A stretch of 64,000 bases of DNA from Planctomycetota bacterium (GTDB lineage: Bacteria; Planctomycetota; JAMOSO01), in contig JAMOSO010000011.1 in NCBI GenBank assembly GCA_027063065.1, positions 1-64,000 on the forward strand, read 5' to 3'. Each line of letters begins with the position of its first letter. The first letter of the stretch is position 1. The position numbers and the translations under genes were made by a program. Positions 8,285 through 16,643 of this stretch are shown one piece after another. Below the pieces are notes generated by a model. The model made no database searches. It saw only the letters and a program-made list of their open reading frames with translations, and was not told where the DNA came from.

Positions 8285-10684
8285 ATGACTGAAGAAAAAA
8301 ACTATGGTGCAGACAATATTACTATTCTTGAAGGAATGGATGCTGTGCGCAAGAGACCTGGAATGTATATTGGCGACACCTACACACGTGGATATCACCA
8401 TTTAGTTTTTGAAACTGTAGATAATTCAATTGATGAGGCTATGGCCGGTCATTGCTCTAAAATTATTGTAATTATTAATCCAGATGGTTCTTGTACTGTT
8501 GAAGACAATGGTCGAGGTATCCCCATTGATATTCATAAGGATACTGGCACTCCAGCGTTAGAGGTAATTCTTACAACTTTACATGCTGGTGGTAAATTTG
8601 ATGATAATACTTATAAAGTTTCAGGTGGATTACATGGGGTTGGTGTTTCATGTGTAAATGCTTTATCTGAACGTCTTGATGTTGAAATTTACCGTGATGG
8701 ACATATCAATGCTATGAGTTTTTCTTGTGGACGCGTAAAAAGTCCATTAAAAAAATTAGCAGCCACAAAAAAACGTGGTACAAAAATTACTTTTTTGCCA
8801 GACAGATCTTTATTTGAATGTGAAGGTTTTAAATATGATATTTTAGCTAATCGCTTAAGAGAGATGGCGTTTTTAAATCGCGGTGTTTATATTGAATTAA
8901 AAGATGAACGCAACGAGCAAAGTGATACCTTTCATTATGAAGGTGGTATTGTCTCATTTGTCGAACATTTAAATCGCAATAAAGAACCGATTCATGCTGA
9001 AGTATTATATTTTGAAAAAGAAGAAGGTGGTGTTTCTGTTGAAGTTTCTATGCAGTATAACACAAGTTTTTCAGACAATATCTTATCTTTTGCAAATAAT
9101 ATAAATACACATGAAGGCGGAACACACTTAGCTGGTTTTCGTTCGGCATTGACACGTACTTTAAATCGTTATGCTACTAAAAATAATTTGGCTAAACGTG
9201 ATGAATTACCAAGTGGTGATGATTATCGTGAAGGTTTAACTGCTGTTGTTAGTGTTAAACTGCCAGAACCACAGTTTGAAGGGCAAACCAAAACTAAACT
9301 CGGTAATAGTGAAATACAAGGGATGGTAGAATCTATTGTAAATGATGCTTTAGGTGATATTTGTGAAACTAAACCAGCAATTGCTAAGTCTATTATTCGT
9401 TCTGCAATACAGGCTGGATTAGCTAGAAAAGCAGCTAAAAAAGCAAGAGAATTAACTAGGCGAAAAGGTGCTATGGATGTGGGTAATTTGCCAGGAAAAT
9501 TGGCTGATTGTTCTAGTAAGGATGTTAATTCTACAGAAATTTTTATTGTGGAAGGAGACTCTGCTGGAGGCTCTGCTAAACAAGGTCGAGATAGAAAATT
9601 TCAGGCTATTTTACCAATTAAGGGTAAAATTTTAAATGTAGAAAAAGCCCGAATTGATAAAATGCTAAGTCATGATGAAATTAAACATATGATTATAGCT
9701 TTAGGAACTAGCATTGGTGAAGATGACTTTAATATAGAAAAAATTCGTTATAAACGTGTAATTATCATGACCGATGCAGATCATGATGGAAGTCATATTA
9801 GAACTTTATTAATGACTTTCTTTTTTCGTCATATGCGTCCATTAGTAGAGAAAGGCTTTTTATATGTTGCCCAACCTCCTTTGTATAAGGTTAAGCGTGG
9901 TCGTAAAGAGCAATATGTTTTTGATGAAGCTAAAATGGAAACTATTTTTAAAGAATATGGATGTGAAAAGGCTACATTAAAAATAGGTGAGCAAATTTTT
10001 TCTGATGAAGAATTAAAAGACTTATATGATCATATTAGAATGTTTATGCGTTATGATTTAAATTTAAGAAAATCACATTTAGATTTATCTAGTCTTTTAC
10101 GCCGTGCAAAAAATGGTGAAGTTGCACATTATCGTGCTTGTTGGAAAAATGAAGTTGTATATTTAAACACCAAAGATGATTTAAGTGATTTTGTAAGTAA
10201 GGTATCTAAATCCGAAGGTCATGAAATGGAAATCATCGAAAATGTTTTAAATGATGACTTTGGTATAGCTTTAATAGAAATCCTAGAAAGTGACGATATT
10301 GCCAAGAGTTTAAAAACAGTCTATGAAAAATTTAATATAGAATCATCGGCATTTACAGCAGTACAAAACGATGCCAATTTGGTAGAGTTTATTGTTGATG
10401 GTAATACAACAGTATTGAAAACTGTCTTAGAATTAGCAGAACATGTACGTGAAAATGGCCGTAAAGGCATTGAAGTCCAGCGTTATAAAGGTCTAGGAGA
10501 AATGAATCCTGATCAATTAGATGAAACTACAATGAATCCTGAAAAACGTATTTTAAAACGTGTTGTTATGGAAGATGTAGTAAAAGCTGATCAGTTATTT
10601 ACATTGCTAATGGGTAGTGAAGTAGAACCTAGACGTGATTATATAACAAAGCATTGCCTAGATGTTACAAATTTAGATGTTTAA
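8285..10684 (+). CDS. gyrB: DNA gyrase subunit B
   Basis: ATPase and TOPRIM subunit of gyrase, which introduces negative supercoils. 799 residues, close to E. coli GyrB (804). GHKL ATPase motifs are seen (ETVDNSIDEAMAG, DNGRGIP, KVSGGLHGVGVSCVNALS); the QTK loop lies in GQTKTKLGN; TOPRIM Glu in VEGDSAGGSAKQGRDR and Asp pair in IIMTDADHDGSHIR; tail motif RYKGLGEMNPDQL near residue 735. The long insert between TOPRIM and the tail is that of Gram-negative GyrB. No gyrA follows. Transcribed from the consensus promoter at 7891 and ended by a 16-bp hairpin. AAGGAG precedes the ATG. Confidence 0.98.
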   Translation: MTEEKNYGADNITILEGMDAVRKRPGMYIGDTYTRGYHHLVFETVDNSIDEAMAGHCSKIIVIINPDGSCTVEDNGRGIPIDIHKDTGTPALEVILTTLHAGGKFDDNTYKVSGGLHGVGVSCVNALSERLDVEIYRDGHINAMSFSCGRVKSPLKKLAATKKRGTKITFLPDRSLFECEGFKYDILANRLREMAFLNRGVYIELKDERNEQSDTFHYEGGIVSFVEHLNRNKEPIHAEVLYFEKEEGGVSVEVSMQYNTSFSDNILSFANNINTHEGGTHLAGFRSALTRTLNRYATKNNLAKRDELPSGDDYREGLTAVVSVKLPEPQFEGQTKTKLGNSEIQGMVESIVNDALGDICETKPAIAKSIIRSAIQAGLARKAAKKARELTRRKGAMDVGNLPGKLADCSSKDVNSTEIFIVEGDSAGGSAKQGRDRKFQAILPIKGKILNVEKARIDKMLSHDEIKHMIIALGTSIGEDDFNIEKIRYKRVIIMTDADHDGSHIRTLLMTFFFRHMRPLVEKGFLYVAQPPLYKVKRGRKEQYVFDEAKMETIFKEYGCEKATLKIGEQIFSDEELKDLYDHIRMFMRYDLNLRKSHLDLSSLLRRAKNGEVAHYRACWKNEVVYLNTKDDLSDFVSKVSKSEGHEMEIIENVLNDDFGIALIEILESDDIAKSLKTVYEKFNIESSAFTAVQNDANLVEFIVDGNTTVLKTVLELAEHVRENGRKGIEVQRYKGLGEMNPDQLDETTMNPEKRILKRVVMEDVVKADQLFTLLMGSEVEPRRDYITKHCLDVTNLDV

Positions 10685-10687
10685 TAC

Positions 10688-10722
10688 AAAAGCCATAGCA
10701 AAATCTTTTTGCTATGGCTTTT
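10688..10722. terminator. Bidirectional terminator, gyrB / lipoprotein gene
   Basis: Perfect 16-bp stem, AAAAGCCATAGCAAAA (10688-10703) against TTTTGCTATGGCTTTT (10707-10722), loop of 3 nt. T-runs on each exit side let it serve gyrB (plus) and the convergent lipoprotein gene (minus), whose stop is at 10734. Confidence 0.9.
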
Positions 10723-10733
10723 ATTGTATAAAA

Positions 10734-11354
10734 TTATATATCTAACGGACAATAAAGTTTACTGATAAACTTTTTAGAGTATGGTACAAAATTATCTATA
10801 TCTTCTCTAAATCCAGCTTTGTAAGACTGTACCATTGGTGATATTTTTGTAGCAATTTGTTTCTCTTCTTTTAGCATAGAACTAAAAGTTGATAATCTTG
10901 TATATTTATGTTCACTTCTGTACGGCATTTCTGTGTTGGAATACCATTTATATCCAGTTTCTTCATCCCAAAATTTTCGAAAAGTAGGTTTAAGATTTTT
11001 ATCTACTATCATCCCCTGCATTTTTTCAATAGTATCACGAGTATAATCTTTGGCATTGGATTTTTCCCAAGTAATAAATCTGCCGACAGCAGAATCACGT
11101 TCAATTGGGTCATCTTGCCACAATTTTATCTCTTGACCTACATTGCGATTCCAGTCATCAAGAAAAGATTCATGATTAACCTGCCTATCCCAAGAACGCT
11201 TAAAAGATTTACTATAATTATTAGCTACGGTTTTTTCATTTATAATAAAACGCTCAAAAGTACTGTGGTATCTACCTGTACTTGAACAATTTGTACTGCA
11301 CCCAATAAATACATATGGTATGCATAAAATAATAAATAAATTTAATCTAATCAT
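10734..11354 (-). CDS. Putative lipoprotein coupled to rex
   Basis: A 206-residue protein that I do not recognise. I start it at 11354, where ATG overlaps the rex stop (ATGA); a longer form from 11378 would put eight residues ahead of the signal peptide. The N-terminus (MIRLNLFIILCIPYVFIGCS) is a lipoprotein signal with a likely lipidated Cys at about residue 19. The mature part is hydrophilic, Trp/Tyr/Lys-rich and probably helical, with repeated pieces such as FKRSWD, FLDDWN, FITWEKS and FRKFWDEE that hint at a degenerate Trp-centred repeat. It should be envelope-bound. Coupling to a redox repressor gene is odd and unexplained. Confidence 0.65.
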   Translation of the reverse strand: MIRLNLFIILCIPYVFIGCSTNCSSTGRYHSTFERFIINEKTVANNYSKSFKRSWDRQVNHESFLDDWNRNVGQEIKLWQDDPIERDSAVGRFITWEKSNAKDYTRDTIEKMQGMIVDKNLKPTFRKFWDEETGYKWYSNTEMPYRSEHKYTRLSTFSSMLKEEKQIATKISPMVQSYKAGFREDIDNFVPYSKKFISKLYCPLDI

Positions 11355-12040
11355 AAATTTACAAGTTCTTTGGAACAATCGACAATTCCATCTTTACAAT
11401 TAATGCAATCGCCAGAAAAATAAGCTAGTTTTTCTAATTTCATAGAAATATTTAATTGCTCAACACGAATATTTTTAGGTACTTTTACAGGTAAATAAGC
11501 AAAATTTAATATGGCACACACTTTCGCTTCAATTAATTTATCAGCAACGGCTTGAGCTTGATCATTTGGAACAGTGATTACCCCCATTGAAATTCCAAGC
11601 TCATTAATTTTTATTATTATTTCATCTTGATGATAACATGGGCAACCAGATATTTTTTGACCTACTTTTTGTTTGTCCACATCAAATGCTGCAACCACTT
11701 CAAATTCTTTAGAAGGATTGCGAAAATAAGATAAAATTGATCTGCCTAACCCTCCTATACCAACAATTGCAATCTTACGTTTGCGCCCTTTATGTAAAAC
11801 ATCTGATATGCCTTTTGACAAATCTGTAATCTTATAGCCATATTTTGGATGTCCAGAACACCCAGTAATCATTAAATCCCTACGCATCTGTGCAGGAGTA
11901 TTGTCAACTAAGGCAGCTAACTCATGAGAAAATATATGGGTTTTGTCATTATCGGATAACCAATTTAATAAATGTCTGTATTTAATAAGTCGTTCGACTG
12001 TATTAACTGGAATTTTATCTTTTTCATAACATTTGCTCAT
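11351..12040 (-). CDS. rex: Redox-sensing transcriptional repressor Rex
   Basis: Rex binds operators of fermentation and respiration genes when NADH is low and releases them when NADH rises. It has an N-terminal winged helix with AALVDNTPAQMRRDL (the recognition segment, usually QVRKDL), the GYKITDL linker and the Rossmann motif GIGGLGRSIL near residues 93-102, followed by AFDVDKQKVG. At 229 residues it is slightly longer than usual because of a C-terminal tail with three cysteines (212, 215 and 222, GDCINCKDGIVDC). This tail is not part of the standard fold and might bind metal or sense oxidation. It lies 44 nt after a lipoyl transferase gene in the nfn operon and overlaps the following lipoprotein gene. 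Confidence 0.92.
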   Translation of the reverse strand: MSKCYEKDKIPVNTVERLIKYRHLLNWLSDNDKTHIFSHELAALVDNTPAQMRRDLMITGCSGHPKYGYKITDLSKGISDVLHKGRKRKIAIVGIGGLGRSILSYFRNPSKEFEVVAAFDVDKQKVGQKISGCPCYHQDEIIIKINELGISMGVITVPNDQAQAVADKLIEAKVCAILNFAYLPVKVPKNIRVEQLNISMKLEKLAYFSGDCINCKDGIVDCSKELVNL

Positions 12041-12084
12041 TACTTTAGTCTAATTTAGGATAAGCTAAAAGTCAATTAGCAAAC

Positions 12085-12789
12085 TTATATATGTATATCA
12101 TATTCAGAAAATTTATACTTAAAACTAGCTAACATAGCATCTGCAACTGTGTCAAATGTTACATTTTTAGTAACAGGTATATCTGCTAAGGCAATTGTTT
12201 TAGATACAATATGATTTATATTATCTTGATTATGAATCTTTAATAATTTGCATAATTCAGCAGTGTGATTTTTAATCATTAGTGAACCGTGCTGTAAAAT
12301 AGCTTTGCGTTTATGAGCTTGTGCAGAGCCTACAATTTTACGCCCATTAACTAAAATTTCATTTTTTGATGGTCCTTGAAAACAAACATGACTTTCTGGC
12401 ATTTTCCATGCTTTAGCATCGGCACGTTGAACATCGACTCCTAAACGCTGCAAGCCATCTTGTAACGCTAAAGAGATAATATCATATATTGCATGCAAAG
12501 ATTGTTTTGGCCAAATCTCTTTTGGTAAAATTATAGAATAAGTAAAATCATCCCTATGTAAAACAGCAGCACCACCTGTTAACCGTTTAACTATTTCAAC
12601 ATTATTTAATTTACATTTATCAAAATCTACTATTTTATCAGCTTCTTCACTAATACCTAAACTCAGTCCTGCAGGTTTCCAAGAATAAAATCTTAATATA
12701 GATTTGCCTTCTAATAAATTTTGTTTGTCCAAATCCATATTTTCTTGTGGACTTAGATTTTTTGTTATTTCAAAATTTATAGAAGGCAT
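12085..12789 (-). CDS. LipM-like octanoyltransferase / lipoyl protein ligase family
   Basis: A 234-residue BPL/LplA-fold protein. It shows RLTGGAAVLHRDDFTYSI (69-86; substrate pocket), Cys136 in SHVCF at the acyl-thioester position of LipM/LipL enzymes, and GRKIVGSAQ with Lys151, then ILQHGSL. This pattern fits an octanoyl-ACP:protein transferase of the LipM type better than an ATP-using LplA, which would need a C-terminal accessory domain that is missing. Its product modifies lipoyl domains of 2-oxoacid dehydrogenases or GcvH. The start lies 2 nt after the nfnB stop, in the redox operon. LipM, LipL and lipoate ligase cannot be separated with certainty here. Confidence 0.75.
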   Translation of the reverse strand: MPSINFEITKNLSPQENMDLDKQNLLEGKSILRFYSWKPAGLSLGISEEADKIVDFDKCKLNNVEIVKRLTGGAAVLHRDDFTYSIILPKEIWPKQSLHAIYDIISLALQDGLQRLGVDVQRADAKAWKMPESHVCFQGPSKNEILVNGRKIVGSAQAHKRKAILQHGSLMIKNHTAELCKLLKIHNQDNINHIVSKTIALADIPVTKNVTFDTVADAMLASFKYKFSEYDIHI

Positions 12790-12791
12790 AT

Positions 12792-14282
12792 TTAATTTTT
12801 TAGATATTTATTGATAGCTTTTGCAGCTTTGCGACCTTCGCCCATGGCTAAAATAACGGTGGCTGCACCTAATACTATATCACCGCCAGCAAAAACACCT
12901 TCGATAGATGTCGCACCAGCTTCATCAACTATAACATTGCCACGTTTGTCTGTTTTTAATTTAGGTGTGGTTTGAGTAACTAAAGGATTTGAACCATTGC
13001 CAATAGCTACTATTACAGTATCCATTTCTATTTCAAATTCACTATTTTTAATTTCAACTGGCCGTCTGCGTCCAGAGTTATCAGGTTCTCCAAGCTCATA
13101 ACAAACAATCTCTAATGCACGTACTTTGCTATCTTTATCACCTAAAATACGTTTAACATTTTGTAATTCTAAAAAATTTACGCCTTCTTCTTGAGCATGA
13201 GCAACCTCTTCTTTGCGCGCTGGCATTTCTGCTATTGTTCTGCGGTAAATCACATTTACTTCTTCAGCACCCAAACGCAATGCCATACGAGAAGCATCCA
13301 TCGCGACATTGCCACCGCCTAAAACAGCCACTTTTTTACTTTTAAACATTGGAGTATCTGCATGTTCAGTATCGTAAGCGCGCATTAAATTAGCTCTGGT
13401 TAAATATTCATTAGCCGCAAAGACTCCGATTAAATTTTCGCCTTCAATACCCATAAAGATAGGCAAACCTGCACCTGTTCCAATAAATATAGCATCAAAT
13501 CCGTCTATACTCTTTAATTGTTCAATGGTTCTAGTTTTACCTACCACAAAATTTTTAACTATTTTAACACCCATCTTGTCTAGATTTGCTATTTCATAAT
13601 CGACAATATCGTTTGGAAGGCGAAACTCTGGTATACCATAACGCATTACACCACCTAATTTATGAAAAGCTTCAAATAGCGTAACATCATGCCCTGCTCT
13701 GCGACAGTCTGCAGATACAACTAATCCTGCTGGTCCAGATCCAATAACGGCAATTTTTTTGCCAGTTTCTTTGGCAATAGTAGGTATTACTGCAGTTTTG
13801 TTTTTTCTTTGCCAATCAGCTACAAATCTTTCTAATCTGCCAATACCTACTGCTTTATCAATATCTTTTAAACTTTTACCAACAGTACAATATAATTGGC
13901 ATTGATTTTCTTGTGGACAAACTCGCCCGCATATAGCAGGTAATAAAGAGTCTTGTTGTATAATATCTGCCGCCGCTTGAAAATCTCCCTCGGCAATTTT
14001 ACAAATAAAATCAGGTATTTTTAAACCTACAGGACACCCCTTGATACATGGTTTGTTTTTGCATTGTATACAACGCATGGCTTCTACCATTGCCTGTTCT
14101 TTAGTAAAACCTATGGCAACTTCTTCTTGATTAGTTCCTCTTTGTTTAGGTTCTAAAACAGGCATCTCCTGCAAAGGGATTTGCATCCTTTCTTTCGCTT
14201 TAAGACTATCTTGTTTATTGTTTAAATCAGCAAAAACTTCTTTGGCTTTAACGTTTAGGTCTTGTGGGCAAATATAACTCAT
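12792..14282 (-). CDS. NfnB-like NADPH oxidoreductase large subunit (GltD family)
   Basis: 496 residues of the glutamate-synthase small-subunit family. The N-terminal iron-sulfur domain has Cys71, 74, 79, 83 (CIQCKNKPCIKGC) and Cys118, 122, 128, 132 (CGRVCPQENQCQLYC), enough for two [4Fe-4S] clusters. FAD-binding GSGPAG is at 181-186, the NADPH-site Rossmann motif is VLGGGNVAMDASRMALRLG, and the C-terminal FAD segment is GVFAGGDIVLGAATVILAMGEGRKAA. Because it is preceded by, and overlaps by 4 nt, an NfnA-like flavoprotein gene, I read the pair as NfnAB, which couples NADH and ferredoxin to NADP+ by electron bifurcation. A SudAB-type sulfide dehydrogenase or a stand-alone GltD is a less likely reading; no gltB is nearby. 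Confidence 0.85.
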   Translation of the reverse strand: MSYICPQDLNVKAKEVFADLNNKQDSLKAKERMQIPLQEMPVLEPKQRGTNQEEVAIGFTKEQAMVEAMRCIQCKNKPCIKGCPVGLKIPDFICKIAEGDFQAAADIIQQDSLLPAICGRVCPQENQCQLYCTVGKSLKDIDKAVGIGRLERFVADWQRKNKTAVIPTIAKETGKKIAVIGSGPAGLVVSADCRRAGHDVTLFEAFHKLGGVMRYGIPEFRLPNDIVDYEIANLDKMGVKIVKNFVVGKTRTIEQLKSIDGFDAIFIGTGAGLPIFMGIEGENLIGVFAANEYLTRANLMRAYDTEHADTPMFKSKKVAVLGGGNVAMDASRMALRLGAEEVNVIYRRTIAEMPARKEEVAHAQEEGVNFLELQNVKRILGDKDSKVRALEIVCYELGEPDNSGRRRPVEIKNSEFEIEMDTVIVAIGNGSNPLVTQTTPKLKTDKRGNVIVDEAGATSIEGVFAGGDIVLGAATVILAMGEGRKAAKAINKYLKN

Positions 14283-15127
14283 TTGTATTCCTCTGCTTTT
14301 TTATCTGCGGCTTTATGCATACGGCAGTTAGACTCACATGGTTTAAAAGCATTTAAACGAGCAATCATATTATCCCAATTAACTAAATGACCATCAAACT
14401 CTGGACCGTCTACACAAACAAATTTTACCTGATCACCAATATCAACTCGACAACCACCACACATACCAGTGCCGTCTACCATAATAGAATTGAGACTAAC
14501 TAAAGTTTTAACATTATATGGTTTTGTTGTTAAGGCACAAAATTTCATCATTATCGGTGGACCAATAGCAATGACCATATCAGGTTTGTCTTGTTTGCAT
14601 ATTTCTTCCAGAGGTTCTGTTACCAATCCTTTACGACCAGCCGAACCATCATCTGTGCAAACAATAAAATTATTTGCAATTGATTGCATTTCTTCTTCTA
14701 AAATAATTAAACTTTTATCTCTAGCGCCTATGATAGTAGTTACTTCGTTACCTGCCTTAGCTAATGCTTGCGCTATAGGATGCAATGGTGCTATACCTAT
14801 ACCACCACCGACACACACAACTTTGCCAAACTTTTTAATATGTGTTGGAGTACCTAATGGTCCTACCACTACAGCAAGTGCATCGCCGACATTTAATTTT
14901 GACATTTCTTGTGTTGTTTGGCCTACAATTTGAAAAATTAAAGTAATAGTACCTTCTGCAACATCGGCATCGGCTATTGTCAGTGGGATTCGTTCTCCAA
15001 AATCTTCATCAATCATAACCATTACAAACTGTCCAGCTTTACGCCCCTCTGCAATCAACGGAGCACGTACCTTAATCATATAAACAGCTTCAGAAAGCTG
15101 TTTTTTAAAAGTGATAGAATGTTTCAC
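14279..15127 (-). CDS. NfnA-like FAD/[2Fe-2S] subunit
   Basis: I place the start at GTG 15127 (282 residues): AGAGG lies 5 nt upstream and the first residues (VKHSITFKKQLSEAVYMIKV) fit family N-termini; an upstream ATG at 15199 would add an unrelated hydrophobic stretch. It is a ferredoxin-reductase-fold protein with FAD site ERIPLTIADAD, NAD site VGGGIGIAPLHPIAQAL, and the [2Fe-2S] ligand set DGTGMCGGCRV...FVCVDGPEFDGH. This matches NfnA (the small bifurcating subunit) and the related SudB and PyrK-like proteins. It heads the operon nfnA-nfnB-lipoyl transferase-rex-lipoprotein gene. Confidence 0.85.
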   Translation of the reverse strand: MKHSITFKKQLSEAVYMIKVRAPLIAEGRKAGQFVMVMIDEDFGERIPLTIADADVAEGTITLIFQIVGQTTQEMSKLNVGDALAVVVGPLGTPTHIKKFGKVVCVGGGIGIAPLHPIAQALAKAGNEVTTIIGARDKSLIILEEEMQSIANNFIVCTDDGSAGRKGLVTEPLEEICKQDKPDMVIAIGPPIMMKFCALTTKPYNVKTLVSLNSIMVDGTGMCGGCRVDIGDQVKFVCVDGPEFDGHLVNWDNMIARLNAFKPCESNCRMHKAADKKAEEYK

Positions 15128-15305
15128 ATAAACCTCTAAATATTGTATATATTTAATAAAAAACAGATTATATTGTATTAGTTTTCTATTATCTAGCAAA
15201 AGGTTGTCTTTTTAATGCGTAATTTAAAACTATTGAAATGTTTTTATTAGTTGGATTATCTAAAAAAAACTTCTAAAATACATAAATTATAGTTATGCTT
15301 AAGAT

Positions 15306-15578
15306 ATGAATGATAACTCTGTTTTATTATTGTCGGCACTTAATTTAGGTATGCAAGTCAAGGTTGGTGGATATGTTTTTTTTATGAAAGAAACTAAACT
15401 TTTTCAATTAGATTTTGACAAAACAGAAGACGAAACTACTTTAATCCTAAGTCCAACAATGAAACCTAAAAACATCACATTAAGCCAATTTATTAAGTTA
15501 AGCCAAACTATGACTTCTCAAGAAATAATAAATCTACACAATTTACTATCTCAGCAAGGTACAATTACGCATGAATAA
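15306..15578 (+). CDS. Small protein of unknown function
   Basis: 90 residues, unknown. No signal peptide or long membrane helix. It looks like a small alpha/beta domain: strands around MQVKVGGYVFFMKETKLFQLDF and then a helical C-terminus (LSQFIKLSQTMTSQEIINLHNLLS). It overlaps the start of the secreted-protein gene by 8 nt, so the two are probably co-expressed. A weak promoter (TTGGAT at 15251, TAAAAT at 15274) lies upstream. Real gene likely because of the coupling. Confidence 0.6.
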   Translation: MNDNSVLLLSALNLGMQVKVGGYVFFMKETKLFQLDFDKTEDETTLILSPTMKPKNITLSQFIKLSQTMTSQEIINLHNLLSQQGTITHE

Positions 15579-16620
15579 AGCTCTGTTGTTTTTTTCTTTA
15601 ATACTTGTCAGTTTTGATATAAATGCACAAGAGATTGCTTCTAACACAAGAACCCCCCCATCGGTCAATAATCGTGAACATACTAGCCAAGCAATAAAAA
15701 ATGATTTGGGATTAATTGATAAAAGTTATGGTATTGTTTCATCCAGTATTGTTACTCCAGTTAAATGGTTTGATAATTTTTTTGGTACAGAAGACTCATA
15801 CGATGATTACAATGGAAGTTATATCAGTATTACTTCAAAAATCAATTGGCTTGATAGTGGCAATCCTACTTACAATCACAGATTTAAAACAAGATTAAGG
15901 TTGCCAAAAGCATCTAAAAAATTGAGATTATTTTTTGATACCGGTACTGACGAAGAAGTTTCGCAAGACATATCTGGAGTAAGTTCAGAGTCTTTAAAAC
16001 GTTCTGAAGTAAATACTACTGCCTCGACGGGAAATTCAACAGGTTTTGCTAAAGACGATTTACTTGCTGGTCTACGTTGGGTACAAAAAGAAGGAAGAAA
16101 AATCAATATAAATTTTTCAGTAGGTGCACGTTTTAGGTGGCCAACTAAAGTATATGCCAAAGCAAAATATCGTAAATTATGGGATTTGACAAGTAATTTA
16201 AATGCTGTACTTGGTAACACATTTTATTGGAAGCAGTACGATGGCTTTGGCAATACAGCCAGATTAGATTTTAATAAAACTTTGAGTCCAAAAAATATTT
16301 TAAGAATTTCAACAGAAGGTACTTTTAGTGAAGATTCTGATGGTATAGATTGGAGCCAAGGATGTACCCTTTCTCATCAAATAGGTAAACGAAAAGCCAT
16401 TTCTATAACTGGCGAATTTGTTGGAGTAACTCGTCCAGATGAAAAAATTAATGATTTTCGTACCGCAATTAATTATAGACAAAGTGTTTTTAGACCATGG
16501 TTTTTTGTTGAAGCAATTCCAGAAGTAAACTGGAGTTCTGATAATGGTTGGAGTGGTACTCCACAATTTACATTAATCTTTGAAATTAAATTTGGTGGCA
16601 TTAGACCAAAGGAAAAATAA
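15571..16620 (+). CDS. Secreted, probably outer-membrane beta-barrel protein
   Basis: 349 residues. The signal peptide is residues 1-19 with likely cleavage INA/QE. After a Ser/Thr/Asn-rich linker the protein is full of alternating polar and hydrophobic strands with aromatic girdles (RFKTRLRLPKASKKLRLFFD, INFSVGARFRW, ARLDFNKTLS, ISITGEFVGVTR, PWFFVEAIPEVNW) and ends in strand FTLIFEIKFGG. This looks like an outer-membrane barrel, though the last residues PKEK do not give the usual terminal Phe. Function unknown. It overlaps the small upstream gene and precedes hemL by 23 nt. Confidence 0.6.
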   Translation: MNKALLFFSLILVSFDINAQEIASNTRTPPSVNNREHTSQAIKNDLGLIDKSYGIVSSSIVTPVKWFDNFFGTEDSYDDYNGSYISITSKINWLDSGNPTYNHRFKTRLRLPKASKKLRLFFDTGTDEEVSQDISGVSSESLKRSEVNTTASTGNSTGFAKDDLLAGLRWVQKEGRKININFSVGARFRWPTKVYAKAKYRKLWDLTSNLNAVLGNTFYWKQYDGFGNTARLDFNKTLSPKNILRISTEGTFSEDSDGIDWSQGCTLSHQIGKRKAISITGEFVGVTRPDEKINDFRTAINYRQSVFRPWFFVEAIPEVNWSSDNGWSGTPQFTLIFEIKFGGIRPKEK

Positions 16621-16643
16621 ACACAAATTATATTAGGATCAAT

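Noticed and set aside
12792-14282. Glutamate synthase small subunit
   Set aside because: No large subunit gene is nearby and the overlap with an NfnA-type flavoprotein gene favours NfnB; not fully excluded.
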